From Dechloromonas sp. UBA6271 (GTDB lineage: Bacteria; Pseudomonadota; Gammaproteobacteria; Burkholderiales; Rhodocyclaceae), in assembly GCA_002440665.1 (NCBI GenBank), contig DJUX01000041.1, positions 25,249 through 89,248 on the forward strand: a stretch of DNA of 64,000 nucleotides. The letters run 5' to 3'. Under the pieces are notes generated by a model. The model saw only the letters and a list, made by a program, of their open reading frames with translations, searched no databases and was not told the origin of the DNA. Positions 9,458 through 18,497 of the stretch are shown one piece after another. Numbering within the stretch: the stretch's first letter is position 1; each line of letters opens with the position of its first letter. A program made the position numbers and the translations under genes.

Positions 9458-11269
9458 ATGAGTTTCGACGCCAAGGCGTTCCTTGCCTCGCTGACCGAAC
9501 TGCCCGGTGTCTACAGGATGCTCGATGCCGGCGGCACAGTACTCTACGTTGGCAAAGCCAAGAACCTCAAGAAGCGGGTTGCATCCTATTTTCGTGAAAA
9601 CCTGCCAAGCCCCCGCATTGCCCACATGGTCAGCCAGATAGCGACGGTCGAAACCACTTCGACACGCACCGAGGCGGAAGCCTTGCTGCTGGAAAACAAC
9701 CTGATCAAATCGCTGTCTCCGCGCTACAACATCTTGTTCCGCGACGACAAATCCTACCCTTACATCATCGTCACCAAGGGAGAGTTTCCCCGATTGGGAT
9801 TCTTTCGCGGCAATCCGGATCGCAAGGCCGATTATTTCGGCCCCTATCCATCGTCGTGGGCAGTACGCGACAGCATTCACCTGCTGCAAAAGATGTTCCG
9901 TCTGCGCACCTGTGAAGACACCGTGTTCGCCAACCGCTCGCGGCCCTGTCTGCTGTACCAGATCAAGCGTTGCAGCGGGCCGTGTGTCGGGCACATCGCA
10001 GCGGAAGATTACGCTGCCGATGTCCAACTGGCCTCGATGTTTTTGCTCGGGCGCCAGCAGGAAGTCACAAAACGCCTCAACGATGCGATGGAGGCTGCTT
10101 CGCAACGCCTGGCCTTCGAGCAAGCGGCCGTTTACCGCGACCAGATTCAGTCCCTGCATCAGGTTCAGGAAAAACAGTACGTCTCGAGCAGCAAGGGTGA
10201 GGATATCGACATCGTCGTCGGCTTGCGCGAATCCGGGCAGCTTTGCGTCAATCTGGCCATGGTCAGGGGTGGCCGGCACCTTGGCGATCGCCCCCTGTTC
10301 CCGGTCAATGCCGGTGAATCCACTGTCGCCGAGGCGATTGCCGCATTCATCAGGCAGCATTATGCGGCGCATCCGGCGCCAGCCCGGCTGATCGCCGCGC
10401 CGTTGCCTGAAGAAGAGGAGGGGAGCGAGCTTGGTGCTCTGCTTGCCGAACTGGCAGGACGGCAGGTGCCGATACTCGAGGCGCGCTCGGTCCTGCATCG
10501 GGCGTGGGCCGATATGGCGATGCAAAACGCGCGACTGGCGATCCTGGCGAGAAATCAGGCGTCGGCGCAGCAGGAACAAAGGTTGCAGGCCCTGCAGCAA
10601 GTACTGGAATTGCCCGACACCATTCAGCGCATCGAGTGTTTTGACATCAGTCATACTCAGGGCGAGGCTGCGGTCGCATCTTGCGTGGTCTACCACGGAA
10701 ATGGCATGAAAAAGGCGGACTACCGGCGCTTCAACATTCGCGACATCACGCCCGGCGACGATTATGCCGCCATGCGCCAGGCAGTCAGCCGGCGCTATGA
10801 CCGCGTCGCGACCGGTGAAGGGACGGCACCGGACCTGATTTTGATCGATGGCGGCAAAGGGCAGGTCAGTGCCGCTTATGCGGCGCTTGCCGATCTCGGG
10901 CTGGGTGAACTTGCGATGATTGGTGTCGCCAAAGGCGAGGAACGCAAACCTGGGCTAGAAACGCTGATTTTCCCGAAAGGGCGCGAGCCGCTACAATTGC
11001 CACCGGAACATCCGGCTCTGCACCTGATTCAGGAGATTCGCGACGAAGCTCACCGCTTTGCCATCACCGGCCATCGAGCCCGGCGTGGCAAAGCCCGAAG
11101 GAGTTCGAAGCTTGAAGATCTTCCGGGTATCGGGCCCGCACGCCGCAAAGCTCTGGTCGCGCGTTTTGGCGGTCTGGCCGGTGTTCTCGCAGCAACGCCG
11201 GACCAACTGGCCGAAGTCCCCGGGATAAGCCGGGAACAGGCCGAGAAGATTTACGCAGCCCTACATTGA
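9458..11269 (+). CDS. uvrC: Excinuclease ABC subunit C
   Basis: Dual-incision nuclease of nucleotide excision repair. The N-terminal GIY-YIG domain reads LPGVYRMLDAGGTVLYVGKA; a UVR domain lies near residue 205; the C-terminal RNase H-like domain includes IECFDISHTQGE and LILIDGGKGQV; a tandem helix-hairpin-helix ends the protein (LPGIGPARRKALVARFG). From ATG 9458 it has 603 residues; a TTG at 9449 is an alternative start. It precedes pgsA, the classic uvrC-pgsA pairing. Confidence 0.97.
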   Translation: MSFDAKAFLASLTELPGVYRMLDAGGTVLYVGKAKNLKKRVASYFRENLPSPRIAHMVSQIATVETTSTRTEAEALLLENNLIKSLSPRYNILFRDDKSYPYIIVTKGEFPRLGFFRGNPDRKADYFGPYPSSWAVRDSIHLLQKMFRLRTCEDTVFANRSRPCLLYQIKRCSGPCVGHIAAEDYAADVQLASMFLLGRQQEVTKRLNDAMEAASQRLAFEQAAVYRDQIQSLHQVQEKQYVSSSKGEDIDIVVGLRESGQLCVNLAMVRGGRHLGDRPLFPVNAGESTVAEAIAAFIRQHYAAHPAPARLIAAPLPEEEEGSELGALLAELAGRQVPILEARSVLHRAWADMAMQNARLAILARNQASAQQEQRLQALQQVLELPDTIQRIECFDISHTQGEAAVASCVVYHGNGMKKADYRRFNIRDITPGDDYAAMRQAVSRRYDRVATGEGTAPDLILIDGGKGQVSAAYAALADLGLGELAMIGVAKGEERKPGLETLIFPKGREPLQLPPEHPALHLIQEIRDEAHRFAITGHRARRGKARRSSKLEDLPGIGPARRKALVARFGGLAGVLAATPDQLAEVPGISREQAEKIYAALH

Positions 11270-11273
11270 GTCA

Positions 11274-11852
11274 ATGCCCTTCAATCTGCCCATCCTGCTG
11301 ACCTGGCTGCGTATCCTCGCCATCCCTCTGTTGATTGCGGTGTATTACCTGCCGACCGACTGGGCGAGCGCCCATGAGCGCGATCTGGCGGCAACTATCA
11401 TCTTCATCGCCGCCGCATTTACCGATTGGGCCGACGGTTATCTCGCCCGTAAGCTGGATCAGACATCGGCCTTTGGCGCCTTTCTGGACCCGGTGGCGGA
11501 CAAACTGATGGTTGCAGCCGCGCTGATCGTTCTGGTCCAACTCGGGCGCACCGACGCGATCGTCGCCACCATCATCATCGGGCGTGAAATCACCATTTCA
11601 GCGCTACGGGAGTGGATGGCAAGAATAGGCGCCACGAAAAGCGTTGCCGTATCCATGCTCGGGAAAATCAAGACGGCAGCGCAGATGGTGGCGATTCCTC
11701 TGCTGCTTTACCATGCCGAATTCCTGGGAACCGATTCACGGCAGTTTGGCAATTGGCTGATCTGGATCGCAGCGCTGCTGACGCTTTGGTCCATGGGCTA
11801 TTACCTGCGGATGGCCTGGCCGGAAATCGCAGCACGCAGTCATGAGAAATGA
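11274..11852 (+). CDS. pgsA: CDP-diacylglycerol-glycerol-3-phosphate 3-phosphatidyltransferase
   Basis: Integral membrane enzyme making phosphatidylglycerol phosphate. The CDP-alcohol phosphotransferase motif is present as DWADGYLARKLD then GAFLDPVADK. There are several hydrophobic segments over 192 residues. It follows uvrC by four bases and precedes the tRNA cluster. Confidence 0.96.
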   Translation: MPFNLPILLTWLRILAIPLLIAVYYLPTDWASAHERDLAATIIFIAAAFTDWADGYLARKLDQTSAFGAFLDPVADKLMVAAALIVLVQLGRTDAIVATIIIGREITISALREWMARIGATKSVAVSMLGKIKTAAQMVAIPLLLYHAEFLGTDSRQFGNWLIWIAALLTLWSMGYYLRMAWPEIAARSHEK

Positions 11853-11863
11853 TGACTCCAATG

Positions 11864-11891
11864 TTGACATATCCCTTGCAGCGCCTATAAT
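11864..11891 (+). promoter_or_regulatory. Strong sigma70 promoter of the tRNA cluster
   Basis: Both boxes match consensus exactly: TTGACA at 11864-11869 and TATAAT at 11886-11891, 16 bases apart. The first tRNA starts 17 bases after the -10 box. A GC-rich TGCGCGCTC stretch follows the -10 box, resembling a stringent-response discriminator. Confidence 0.9.
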
Positions 11892-11908
11892 GCGCGCTCT
11901 GTTTCAGC

Positions 11909-11984
11909 GCGGCAGTAGCTCAGTTGGTAGAGCGCAACCTTGCCAAGGTTGAGGTCGAGAGTTCGAGACTCTTCTGCCGCTCCA
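11909..11984 (+). tRNA. tRNA-Gly (GCC), copy 1
   Basis: A 76-base cloverleaf: acceptor GCGGCAG pairs with CTGCCGC, D arm AGCTCAGTTGGTAGAGC, anticodon stem-loop CCTTGCCAAGG with anticodon GCC, T arm with GTTCGAGAC, and encoded CCA. Identical in sequence to the second copy at 12126. Confidence 0.97.
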
Positions 11985-11992
11985 GTTTCCTA

Positions 11993-12017
11993 GGGGAAAG
12001 CACGGCTTTCCCTTTTT
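11993..12017 (+). terminator. Rho-independent terminator after tRNA-Gly
   Basis: GGGAAAGC-ACG-GCTTTCCC stem-loop followed by TTTTT. It lies between the first tRNA-Gly and tRNA-Cys, so read-through or processing would be needed for one long cluster transcript. Confidence 0.85.
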
Positions 12018-12044
12018 AGTTGTAGAAGTTACGATTTGAAGCAG

Positions 12045-12118
12045 GGCGCGATAGCAAAGCGGTTATGCACCGGATTGCAAATCCGTGTAGGTCGGTTCGA
12101 CTCCGGCTCGCGCCTCCA
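12045..12118 (+). tRNA. tRNA-Cys (GCA)
   Basis: A 74-base cloverleaf with acceptor GGCGCGA pairing TCGCGCC, anticodon stem-loop GGATTGCAAATCC carrying anticodon GCA, a T arm with GGTTCGACTCC and encoded CCA. Confidence 0.96.
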
Positions 12119-12125
12119 GATATTT

Positions 12126-12201
12126 GCGGCAGTAGCTCAGTTGGTAGAGCGCAACCTTGCCAAGGTTGAGGTCGAGAGTTCGAGACTCTTCTGCCGCTCC
12201 A
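12126..12201 (+). tRNA. tRNA-Gly (GCC), copy 2
   Basis: A second identical 76-base tRNA-Gly with anticodon GCC, seven bases after tRNA-Cys. It too is followed by a GGGAAAGC-type terminator, so the Gly gene and its terminator appear duplicated around tRNA-Cys. Confidence 0.97.
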
Positions 12202-12208
12202 GTTAAAA

Positions 12209-12236
12209 AGGGAAAGCGATAACCGCTTTCCCTTTT
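12209..12236 (+). terminator. Rho-independent terminator after second tRNA-Gly
   Basis: GGGAAAGCG-ATAA-CGCTTTCCC followed by TTTTT; same stem core as the terminator at 11993. Confidence 0.88.
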
Positions 12237-12268
12237 TCGTATCGGGACACCGATATAATCAATAAATA

Positions 12269-12354
12269 GCCCGGGTGGTGAAATTGGTAGACACAAGAGA
12301 CTTAAAATCTCTCGGCCTCTGGCTATACGGGTTCGACCCCCGTCCCGGGCACCA
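12269..12354 (+). tRNA. tRNA-Leu (TAA)
   Basis: An 86-base class II tRNA: acceptor GCCCGGG pairing CCCGGGC, anticodon stem-loop GAGACTTAAAATCTC with anticodon TAA, a long variable arm, a T arm with GGTTCGACCCC, and encoded CCA. A TATAAT box lies at 12254-12259, so it probably has its own promoter after the preceding terminator. Confidence 0.95.
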
Positions 12355-12365
12355 ATGCTAACTCT

Positions 12366-12824
12366 ATGATTATTTACGATCTTCGTTGCGACAACGAACA
12401 TATGTTCAAGGGGTGGTTTCGGAGTGCCACCGATTTCGATGCACAGATCAGCCGCCAACTCATCAACTGTCCGCAATGTGATAGTCACAACGTCCGGCGC
12501 GTACCTTCCGCGGTAGCAATATCGGGAAACAGTCTTCCGGAAGCGGCAGGGAAGTCCACTGGCAAGACTCCGGCAACTGGTATGGCAGTGATGCCTGCCG
12601 GAACGCAAATCATGGCTGCTTACCGGCAGCTTGTCAGTGTAATGATCGCCAACAGCGAGGATGTCGGAAAGTCATTTGCCTCCGAGGCCAGGAAAATCCA
12701 CTACAACGAAGTGCGCGGTCGAGCCATACGCGGGGACGCCACGGCAGAAGATCTGGAGTCGCTTGCCGACGAGGGGATTACGGTCATGCACTTGCCAAAC
12801 TTCAAGGACGAGGATCTCAATTGA
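12366..12824 (+). CDS. DUF1178 family protein
   Basis: A 152-residue cytoplasmic protein starting MIIYDLRCDNEHMFKGWF with a zinc-ribbon-like CPQCDS pair about 40 residues in. It ends in a conserved acidic helix region with GITVMHLP. This is the DUF1178 pattern, common next to tRNA-Leu in betaproteobacteria. Function unknown. It starts 11 bases after the tRNA-Leu CCA, so it may be on the same transcript. Confidence 0.88.
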   Translation: MIIYDLRCDNEHMFKGWFRSATDFDAQISRQLINCPQCDSHNVRRVPSAVAISGNSLPEAAGKSTGKTPATGMAVMPAGTQIMAAYRQLVSVMIANSEDVGKSFASEARKIHYNEVRGRAIRGDATAEDLESLADEGITVMHLPNFKDEDLN

Positions 12825-12899
12825 TCCTGCCTTTTTCAGACACCGTGATAATTTTACATAATGCAAATTATGCGCAGTAACGAATTGGTTAGGGGAGCG

Positions 12900-12924
12900 A
12901 GGGAACACCGAATTGGTGTTCCCT
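12900..12924. terminator. Bidirectional terminator between DUF1178 and ankyrin genes
   Basis: Perfect arms AGGGAACACC and GGTGTTCCCT around GAATT, lying between two convergent genes. An AAAATA run follows on the plus strand. Confidence 0.82.
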
Positions 12925-12933
12925 AAAATAACC

Positions 12934-13593
12934 CTATCTAACTTCGATGGTTACCGTTTTCCCGGATTTGCCGCCGGCACGGCGCAACAGTTCAGCGATG
13001 TCGGTGTTTTGATTCTTGAGAGCGATATCGAGAGCCGTCTCACCTGTTTCAGTACGCATGCTGGGGTCAGCGCGATTGGCGAGCAAGACTTTGACAATAT
13101 CGATATGTCCGCCGCGCGAGGCGACGATCAACGCAGTGCTTCCATTTTCGCTGGCAGCATTCACGTCTGCCCCGGATTTGACGAGAAGCTTTGCAATATC
13201 CAGATGGCCGTTGAATGCTGCGTAGACCAGCGGGGTCCATCCCGGTGTATTGACGTTCGCCCCGCCCGCAATCAGGCGCTCGACGACCTTGAGGTGGCCG
13301 CGAAATGCGGCAAGGCGCAACGCGGTGTCGCCGGCAGCATTGCGTGCGTTAACCTTGGCGCGCTGCTTGATCAGGAAATCCACGAGATCCTCGTGACCGT
13401 CGCGCGCTGCCAGCATCAGCAGCGTATTACCCTCGATATCGGTGGTATCGATCGAGGCACCGCGCTGGACCATCTGTGCAACGTCTTTGGTATCACCCAG
13501 TTTTGCCGAGTTGATCAGATCGTCATAGGTTGCCCCTGAGGCCGCAAGGGGTATGGCGGCGGCCAGCATCATTGCGAGAATGGTCTTTTTCAT
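12934..13593 (-). CDS. Exported ankyrin-repeat protein
   Basis: A 219-residue protein with an N-terminal signal peptide (MKKTILAMMLAAAIPLAASG). About five ankyrin repeats follow, seen in recurring GNTLLMLAARDGHEDLVDFL and GSTALIVASRGGHIDIVKVL units. Ankyrin repeats mediate protein binding; the partner is unknown. The start overlaps the tatD stop by four bases, so it is co-translated with tatD. Likely periplasmic. Confidence 0.9.
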   Translation of the reverse strand: MKKTILAMMLAAAIPLAASGATYDDLINSAKLGDTKDVAQMVQRGASIDTTDIEGNTLLMLAARDGHEDLVDFLIKQRAKVNARNAAGDTALRLAAFRGHLKVVERLIAGGANVNTPGWTPLVYAAFNGHLDIAKLLVKSGADVNAASENGSTALIVASRGGHIDIVKVLLANRADPSMRTETGETALDIALKNQNTDIAELLRRAGGKSGKTVTIEVR

Positions 13594-14372
13594 GATTGTG
13601 TAGGTCGAACGGCGTGTTTGAAAAGATTGAAGAAGTTGGCAGTTGTGGCCTCGCTGACTTCTTCCAGTGAAAGGGTACGCAGCCGCGCAATTTCTTCGGC
13701 GACATGGCGGACATAGGCCGGCTCATTGGTCTTGCCGCGATGGGGTGCGGGGGCAAGATAAGGCGAGTCGGTTTCGACCAAGATGCGATCCAGCGGCGTT
13801 TTCTGGGCGGCTTCCTTGATTGCAAGGGCATTTTTGAAAGTGACGATACCGGAAAACGAGATGTAGAACCCTAGATCGAGCGCCTGGCGGGCAACCTCCC
13901 AGGTTTCGGTAAAGCAGTGCATGACACCGCCGACCGCTTGCGCGCCCTCTTCCCTTAGTATGCCCAGCGTGTCGGCGGCGGCATCGCGCATATGGACGAC
14001 CAGCGGCTTGCCGGTAGTAATCGCCGCGCGAATATGCCGTCGGAAGCGATCGCGCTGCCACTCCGGACGATCTTTTTGCCAGTAGTAGTCGAGCCCGGTC
14101 TCCCCGATGGCAATCACCTTCGGGTGGGCGGCAAGCTCGATCAATTTTTGTTCGGTAGGCTCTTCGGCATCCGTATATTCAGGATGGACGCCGACCGTCG
14201 CATAGAGATGCCGATGTGATTCGGCCAGCGCCAGAACACGCGGAAAATCTTCAAGATTGACAGCGATGCAGACAGCACACCCAACTTCATTCCGCTGCAT
14301 GCGCTCCAGTATTTCCGGCAGGCGCTGCGCCAGGTCCGGGAAATCGAGATGACAGTGGGAGTCGACCAGCAT
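13590..14372 (-). CDS. TatD-family metal-dependent deoxyribonuclease
   Basis: A 260-residue amidohydrolase-fold nuclease of the TatD/YcfH family. Metal ligands show in DSHCHLDF at the start, GETGLDYYW in the middle and ETDSPYLAP near the end. The order holB-pilZ-tatD (read on the minus strand) is widely conserved in beta- and gammaproteobacteria and fits YcfH. Confidence 0.94.
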   Translation of the reverse strand: MLVDSHCHLDFPDLAQRLPEILERMQRNEVGCAVCIAVNLEDFPRVLALAESHRHLYATVGVHPEYTDAEEPTEQKLIELAAHPKVIAIGETGLDYYWQKDRPEWQRDRFRRHIRAAITTGKPLVVHMRDAAADTLGILREEGAQAVGGVMHCFTETWEVARQALDLGFYISFSGIVTFKNALAIKEAAQKTPLDRILVETDSPYLAPAPHRGKTNEPAYVRHVAEEIARLRTLSLEEVSEATTANFFNLFKHAVRPTQS

Positions 14373-14380
14373 TCGCTGGG

Positions 14381-14746
14381 TCAGAGGGTATGCGTCGGAC
14401 GGGTGGACTGCAGAACGCCGCCGAGCAGCCCTTCGATCTTGCGCCGTGCCTCCTGGCCGCTTTCATCATTGTTGAAATGAACGCCGATGCCCTGGGCGCG
14501 GCCGTTCTGTGCTCCCGCCGGAGTTATCCAGACTACCGTCCCGGCGATGGGAAGCTTGGCCGGGTCGTCCATCAGCGACAGAAGCATGAAGACCTCGTCG
14601 CCAATGTTGTAGCTGCGCGTCGTCGGAATAAAAATTCCGGCATTGCGCAAATGCGGCATGAAAGCTGCGTAGAGCGCTGATTTTGAATTGATATTAAGCG
14701 AGAGAACGCTTGGGCGTTGGGCTGTAGCGGGTTTGGTGTCACTCAT
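14381..14746 (-). CDS. pilZ: PilZ-domain type IV pilus assembly protein
   Basis: A 121-residue single PilZ domain protein (SALYAAFMPHLRNAGIFIPT, then GTVVWITPAGAQNGRAQGIGVHF). As in the founding PilZ of type IV pilus biogenesis, the c-di-GMP binding RxxxR motif at the N-terminus is not evident. It follows holB on the minus strand by six bases. Expected to act with PilB/FimX-type partners in pilus extension. Confidence 0.9.
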   Translation of the reverse strand: MSDTKPATAQRPSVLSLNINSKSALYAAFMPHLRNAGIFIPTTRSYNIGDEVFMLLSLMDDPAKLPIAGTVVWITPAGAQNGRAQGIGVHFNNDESGQEARRKIEGLLGGVLQSTRPTHTL

Positions 14747-14752
14747 TGTCGT

Positions 14753-15772
14753 TCAGTGTCTCAACAGACCTCGATAGTCCATGAACAATCCCTCAAGGAA
14801 CAGGCGGGCGTTTAGCGGTTGCTCGGCCTCGCGGCGGCGCGTCAGAAGCAGTCGGTAGGCGCGCACGATTCGTGCGGGGGGAATCATATCAGCCAGCCCT
14901 GAAATTGTGGCCTGTTGCGGCAGAAAATATCGAGCTGGCTGCCCGTTGCTGGCCAGTGCCAGATCGACCAGCCATTTCTGCATCGCATCGACTACTGACT
15001 TCAGCGCAAGCTTCCCCTTGCTTTCCTTGATAACTTTTTCCAGTTCGGCGGCATGGGCGATCGGATCTAGGTCGCCATTCGCAGCGAGGCAGCGCGTTAG
15101 TATGTCCAGCCACCCGCCTCGCCCCGAGGCAGCAAGTTCGCTGGCCAGGCCAGGAGAGCCGCCGGCCAGTGCCAGCCAGCGCCCCGCTTGTTCAAGTCCG
15201 TCGGCGGCCAGCGCAGCTTCCGAAACAGTGGCAGGCGGTACGTTGACCGGAACCACCTGGCAGCGACTGCGAATCGTTGGCAACAAACGTAGTGGTTCGT
15301 TTGAAACCATTAAAAACAATGTACCTGCCGCCGGTTCTTCAAGTGTTTTAAGAAGTGCGTTTGCGGTGCTGCGGTTCATCGCTTCAGCCGGATTGACAAC
15401 GACGATTTTCAAACCGGCACGATGTGTTCCGACATTCAGAAAATCATCGAGCCCGCGTACCTGATCGATCGTTATCTGCTGACTGGCTTTTTTCTTGCCC
15501 TCCTCCGCATCCGCATCTTCGACCAGCGCCTGTGGCTGCAGGAGTCGAAAATCCGGGTGATTGCCCTGATCGAACCAGTTGCAGGCAAGGCACCGGTCAC
15601 AGGCCAATCCACCCTCCCGAGGCTGTTCGCACAATAGGGCTTTGGCAAATGCCTGAGCCAAGGCAAATTTCCCGAGACCGCGCTGGCCGATCAACAACAG
15701 AGCATGAGGCAAGCGCTCGCGCTGCGACTGCAGCCTTTCCCAAGTCGATTTATGAAGACTAATAAAATTCAT
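14753..15772 (-). CDS. holB: DNA polymerase III delta' subunit
   Basis: Clamp-loader subunit. An ATPase-like domain begins HALLLIGQRGLGKFALAQAF with a degenerate P-loop, as expected for delta'. A zinc site (CDRCLACNWF) and the SRC motif (RSRCQ) follow. Length 339 residues. Lies between tmk and pilZ on the minus strand and overlaps the tmk stop by four bases. Confidence 0.95.
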   Translation of the reverse strand: MNFISLHKSTWERLQSQRERLPHALLLIGQRGLGKFALAQAFAKALLCEQPREGGLACDRCLACNWFDQGNHPDFRLLQPQALVEDADAEEGKKKASQQITIDQVRGLDDFLNVGTHRAGLKIVVVNPAEAMNRSTANALLKTLEEPAAGTLFLMVSNEPLRLLPTIRSRCQVVPVNVPPATVSEAALAADGLEQAGRWLALAGGSPGLASELAASGRGGWLDILTRCLAANGDLDPIAHAAELEKVIKESKGKLALKSVVDAMQKWLVDLALASNGQPARYFLPQQATISGLADMIPPARIVRAYRLLLTRRREAEQPLNARLFLEGLFMDYRGLLRH

Positions 15773-16383
15773 AAACAGATACTTGAAATAATATGTTCAA
15801 GTAATTTACGAATATTTTCCATGCTTTGCTGGGCGTCGATTACGCGAATCCTCGAAGGTGCCGAGTGGGCGCGTTCGAGGTAAGCCTGACGTACGCGCTC
15901 GTGGAAGTCGGCGCGTTCCTGCTCGAAGCGGTCGAGAACCCGGCTGGCCAGCGCGATGCGCTCGCGTGCCACATCGAGTGGCAGGTCGAAAAGCAGGGTC
16001 AGATCGGGTTGCAGGTGCCCGTGCACCCAATGTTCGAGCTGCTGAAGTTTCGCCCGGTCGAGCCCACGCCCTCCTCCCTGATAGGCATAGGTCGCGTCGC
16101 TGAAGCGGTCGCAGACCACCCACTCCCCTTGGGCAAGCGCTGGTTCGATAACCTTCGCCAAATGTTCACGCCGCGCGGCAAACATCAGCAAGGTTTCGGT
16201 TTCGAGGTGCATCGACGAATGGAGCAACAATTCCCGGAGCTTTTCACCCAGTTCCGTACCGCCGGGTTCGCGCGTGACATGGACGATCTGTCCCTTCTGG
16301 CGCAGCAGTTCGGCAAGCCACTCGACGTGGCTGCTCTTGCCAGCGCCGTCGATGCCTTCGAAGGTTATGAATTTTCCTCTCAC
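15769..16383 (-). CDS. tmk: Thymidylate kinase
   Basis: Phosphorylates dTMP to dTDP. The P-loop is FEGIDGAGKSSHVEWL; REPGGTELGEKLRELLL and the DRF motif with YQGGGRGL follow. 204 residues, standard length. It overlaps mltG upstream and holB downstream by four bases each, forming the coupled mltG-tmk-holB block. Confidence 0.96.
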   Translation of the reverse strand: MRGKFITFEGIDGAGKSSHVEWLAELLRQKGQIVHVTREPGGTELGEKLRELLLHSSMHLETETLLMFAARREHLAKVIEPALAQGEWVVCDRFSDATYAYQGGGRGLDRAKLQQLEHWVHGHLQPDLTLLFDLPLDVARERIALASRVLDRFEQERADFHERVRQAYLERAHSAPSRIRVIDAQQSMENIRKLLEHIISSICL

Positions 16384-17375
16384 TTGCCGCCTTTCTGGTA
16401 TTTGCTGACTGCCTTGTTGTGTTCGTCCAGCGTGCGCGAAAACTGGCTGCTGCCGTCGCCGCGCGCCACGAAATACAGCACGTCGCTACTTGCCGGATGG
16501 AGCGCTGCCTGGATCGCAGCCAGCCCCGGCATGGCGATAGGCGATGGCGGCAATCCGCTACGGGTATAAGTATTGTACGGGGTGTCGGTTTGCAGGTCGC
16601 GCTTGCGCAGGTTGCCGTCGAAAGTCTCGCCCAGGCCGTAGATCACCGTGGGATCGGTCTGCAACAGCATGCCCTTGCGCAGACGATTGACGAATACCGC
16701 TGCCACCAGCGCGCGATCGTCGCCGCGTCCGGTTTCCTTTTCGACTATGGAGGCCATGATCAGGGCCTCGTACGGATTCTTGTACGGCAGATTGGCTTCG
16801 CGCTGGTTCCACGCCACTTCCAACTTGTTGCGCATGGCCCGGTGAGCACGGGCGAGCAATTCCAGATCGCTCGACTGCTTGTCGAAAAGATAAGTATCGG
16901 GGAGCAGCCAGCCATCGATTCGGGCACCCTCGATGCCCAACCGGGCGGCGATTTCGGCCTCCGACAGACCCTGTGTGTCATGTTTGAGATCGGGATGCTG
17001 ATCAAGGCGCGTGCGCCACTGGCGGAAAGTCCAGCCCTCGACGAGAAGCGCTTCGCCTTGGGTAACATCGCCGCGTGCCAGTTTGGCCAGAAGTTGTTCC
17101 GGGGTAACCCCTTGTTTGACCGAGTAACTCCCGGCCTTGATACCGGTGGCAACACCGCGCCAGCGCGCCAATAAGGCCAACAGATCGGCATTGATGCCGA
17201 TGCCAGCCTCCTGCATCTGCATGGCGGCCGAGCGCAGGCTGCTTTTCGGGGTAATCCGGAAATCCACCGTGGCATCGCGCAGCGCGATGGGCGAATTCGC
17301 CCACCAGACGGCGGCCCTGATGAGAGCGGCGAGCAGAATGCTCAGGAACAGGAAATACTTGAGGAATGAACGCAC
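16380..17375 (-). CDS. mltG: Endolytic murein transglycosylase MltG
   Basis: Inner-membrane lytic transglycosylase that terminates glycan strand synthesis. There is one N-terminal membrane segment (SFLKYFLFLSILLAALIRAA). The YceG/MltG domain has the catalytic Glu in MASIVEKETGRGDDR and a LQTDPTVIYGLG stretch. I prefer the GTG at 17375 (331 residues, normal length), because ATG 17423 and the start at 17450 would run into the TATAAT of the divergent ygfZ promoter. The start is uncertain. Confidence 0.92.
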   Translation of the reverse strand: MRSFLKYFLFLSILLAALIRAAVWWANSPIALRDATVDFRITPKSSLRSAAMQMQEAGIGINADLLALLARWRGVATGIKAGSYSVKQGVTPEQLLAKLARGDVTQGEALLVEGWTFRQWRTRLDQHPDLKHDTQGLSEAEIAARLGIEGARIDGWLLPDTYLFDKQSSDLELLARAHRAMRNKLEVAWNQREANLPYKNPYEALIMASIVEKETGRGDDRALVAAVFVNRLRKGMLLQTDPTVIYGLGETFDGNLRKRDLQTDTPYNTYTRSGLPPSPIAMPGLAAIQAALHPASSDVLYFVARGDGSSQFSRTLDEHNKAVSKYQKGGK

Positions 17376-17468
17376 GGGAACTCGCAGGCTGCAACCGGGC
17401 CATCCCGGGGGAGAAACGGGCATAATCGAACGGACGCTATAATATCGCAAACCCCATCAGGAGCCCTC

Positions 17469-18485
17469 ATGAACCCCAATTGGCGCAGCTTTCTGGAATC
17501 CACGGAGGCCGTTTTCGACGGTGCCACGGACGAAATTCTGAACTTCGGCGATGCCGCTGGCGAACTACAGGCGGCCCGCAATCAGACCGTTCTGGTACCG
17601 CTGACGCATCTCGCCCTGATCGAAGCCGTTGGCGAGGAGGCCAAACCCTTCCTGCACAGCCAGTTTACCAGCGATATCAACCACCTGGGTGGCGACCAGG
17701 TCCAGCATTCGGCATGGTGCACCGCCAAGGGACGCATGCAGGCCAGCTTCCTGGTCTGGCGTGATGGCGATGCCTACCAGCTGGCGCTGGCCGCCGACCT
17801 CGAAGCGGCTTCGCTGAAGCGCTTGCAGATGTTCGTCCTGCGCGCCAAGGTCAAGCTGGCGGCACTGACCGACAGCCACGTGCTGATCGGCGTCGCCGGC
17901 CCGCAGGCGGCCGAAGCGCTGGCCGATGCCGACCTGCCCTGCCCGGCAGCGCCGATGACCACGGCGACGAGCGGCGCGGGCAAGGTCATCTCGCTGGAGC
18001 CGAACCGGTATATCGTTTCGCTACCGCAGGAAGCGGTTTCGACCCTGTGGCAAAAGCTCACCATCAAGGCCCGCCCGGCCGGCTTGCCTGCCTGGCGCTG
18101 GCTCGATATCCAGGCCGGGTTCCCGCTGGTGACGGCAGCGACCAAAGAAGAGTTCGTCCCGCAGATGGCCGATTTCGAGAAGCTTGGCGGCGTCAGCTTT
18201 CACAAGGGTTGCTATCCCGGTCAGGAAATCGTGGCGCGGACCCAGTATCTTGGCAAGGTGAAACGCCACCTGTATCGCGTGACGAGCGATCAAGTACTGG
18301 TTGCCGGCGCTAACCTGCATTCACCGGACAACCCCGACCAGGCTTGCGGCATGATCGTGAGCGGCGCGCCATCACCGATCGGTGGTTTCGAGGCGCTGGC
18401 GGTGGTGCAGTCCAATTTCGCCGGCAACCTGCATCTGGGAACGCGCGAAGGCCCGAAAATCGAGGCTGTTGCGGTCAACCCCTGA
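17469..18485 (+). CDS. ygfZ: Folate-dependent Fe-S cluster protein YgfZ
   Basis: Tetrahydrofolate-binding protein that supports iron-sulfur enzyme maturation; related to GcvT. The diagnostic motif KGCYPGQEIVARTQYLG is present with its cysteine. 338 residues. A TATAAT at 17438-17443 and an AGGAG ribosome site precede the ATG. It diverges from mltG. Confidence 0.95.
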   Translation: MNPNWRSFLESTEAVFDGATDEILNFGDAAGELQAARNQTVLVPLTHLALIEAVGEEAKPFLHSQFTSDINHLGGDQVQHSAWCTAKGRMQASFLVWRDGDAYQLALAADLEAASLKRLQMFVLRAKVKLAALTDSHVLIGVAGPQAAEALADADLPCPAAPMTTATSGAGKVISLEPNRYIVSLPQEAVSTLWQKLTIKARPAGLPAWRWLDIQAGFPLVTAATKEEFVPQMADFEKLGGVSFHKGCYPGQEIVARTQYLGKVKRHLYRVTSDQVLVAGANLHSPDNPDQACGMIVSGAPSPIGGFEALAVVQSNFAGNLHLGTREGPKIEAVAVNP

Positions 18486-18497
18486 AAAAGGGCAAAA

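Noticed and set aside
8783..10696. A 1.9 kb upstream extension of the earP frame on the minus strand
   Set aside because: It runs antisense to udg and uvrC, both with clear motifs, and its translation resembles nothing; the earP start at 8773 fits family length.
12063..12608. A minus-strand frame across the tRNA cluster
   Set aside because: It covers three tRNAs and the DUF1178 gene; not coding. Its text echoes misannotated ORFs over tRNA genes.
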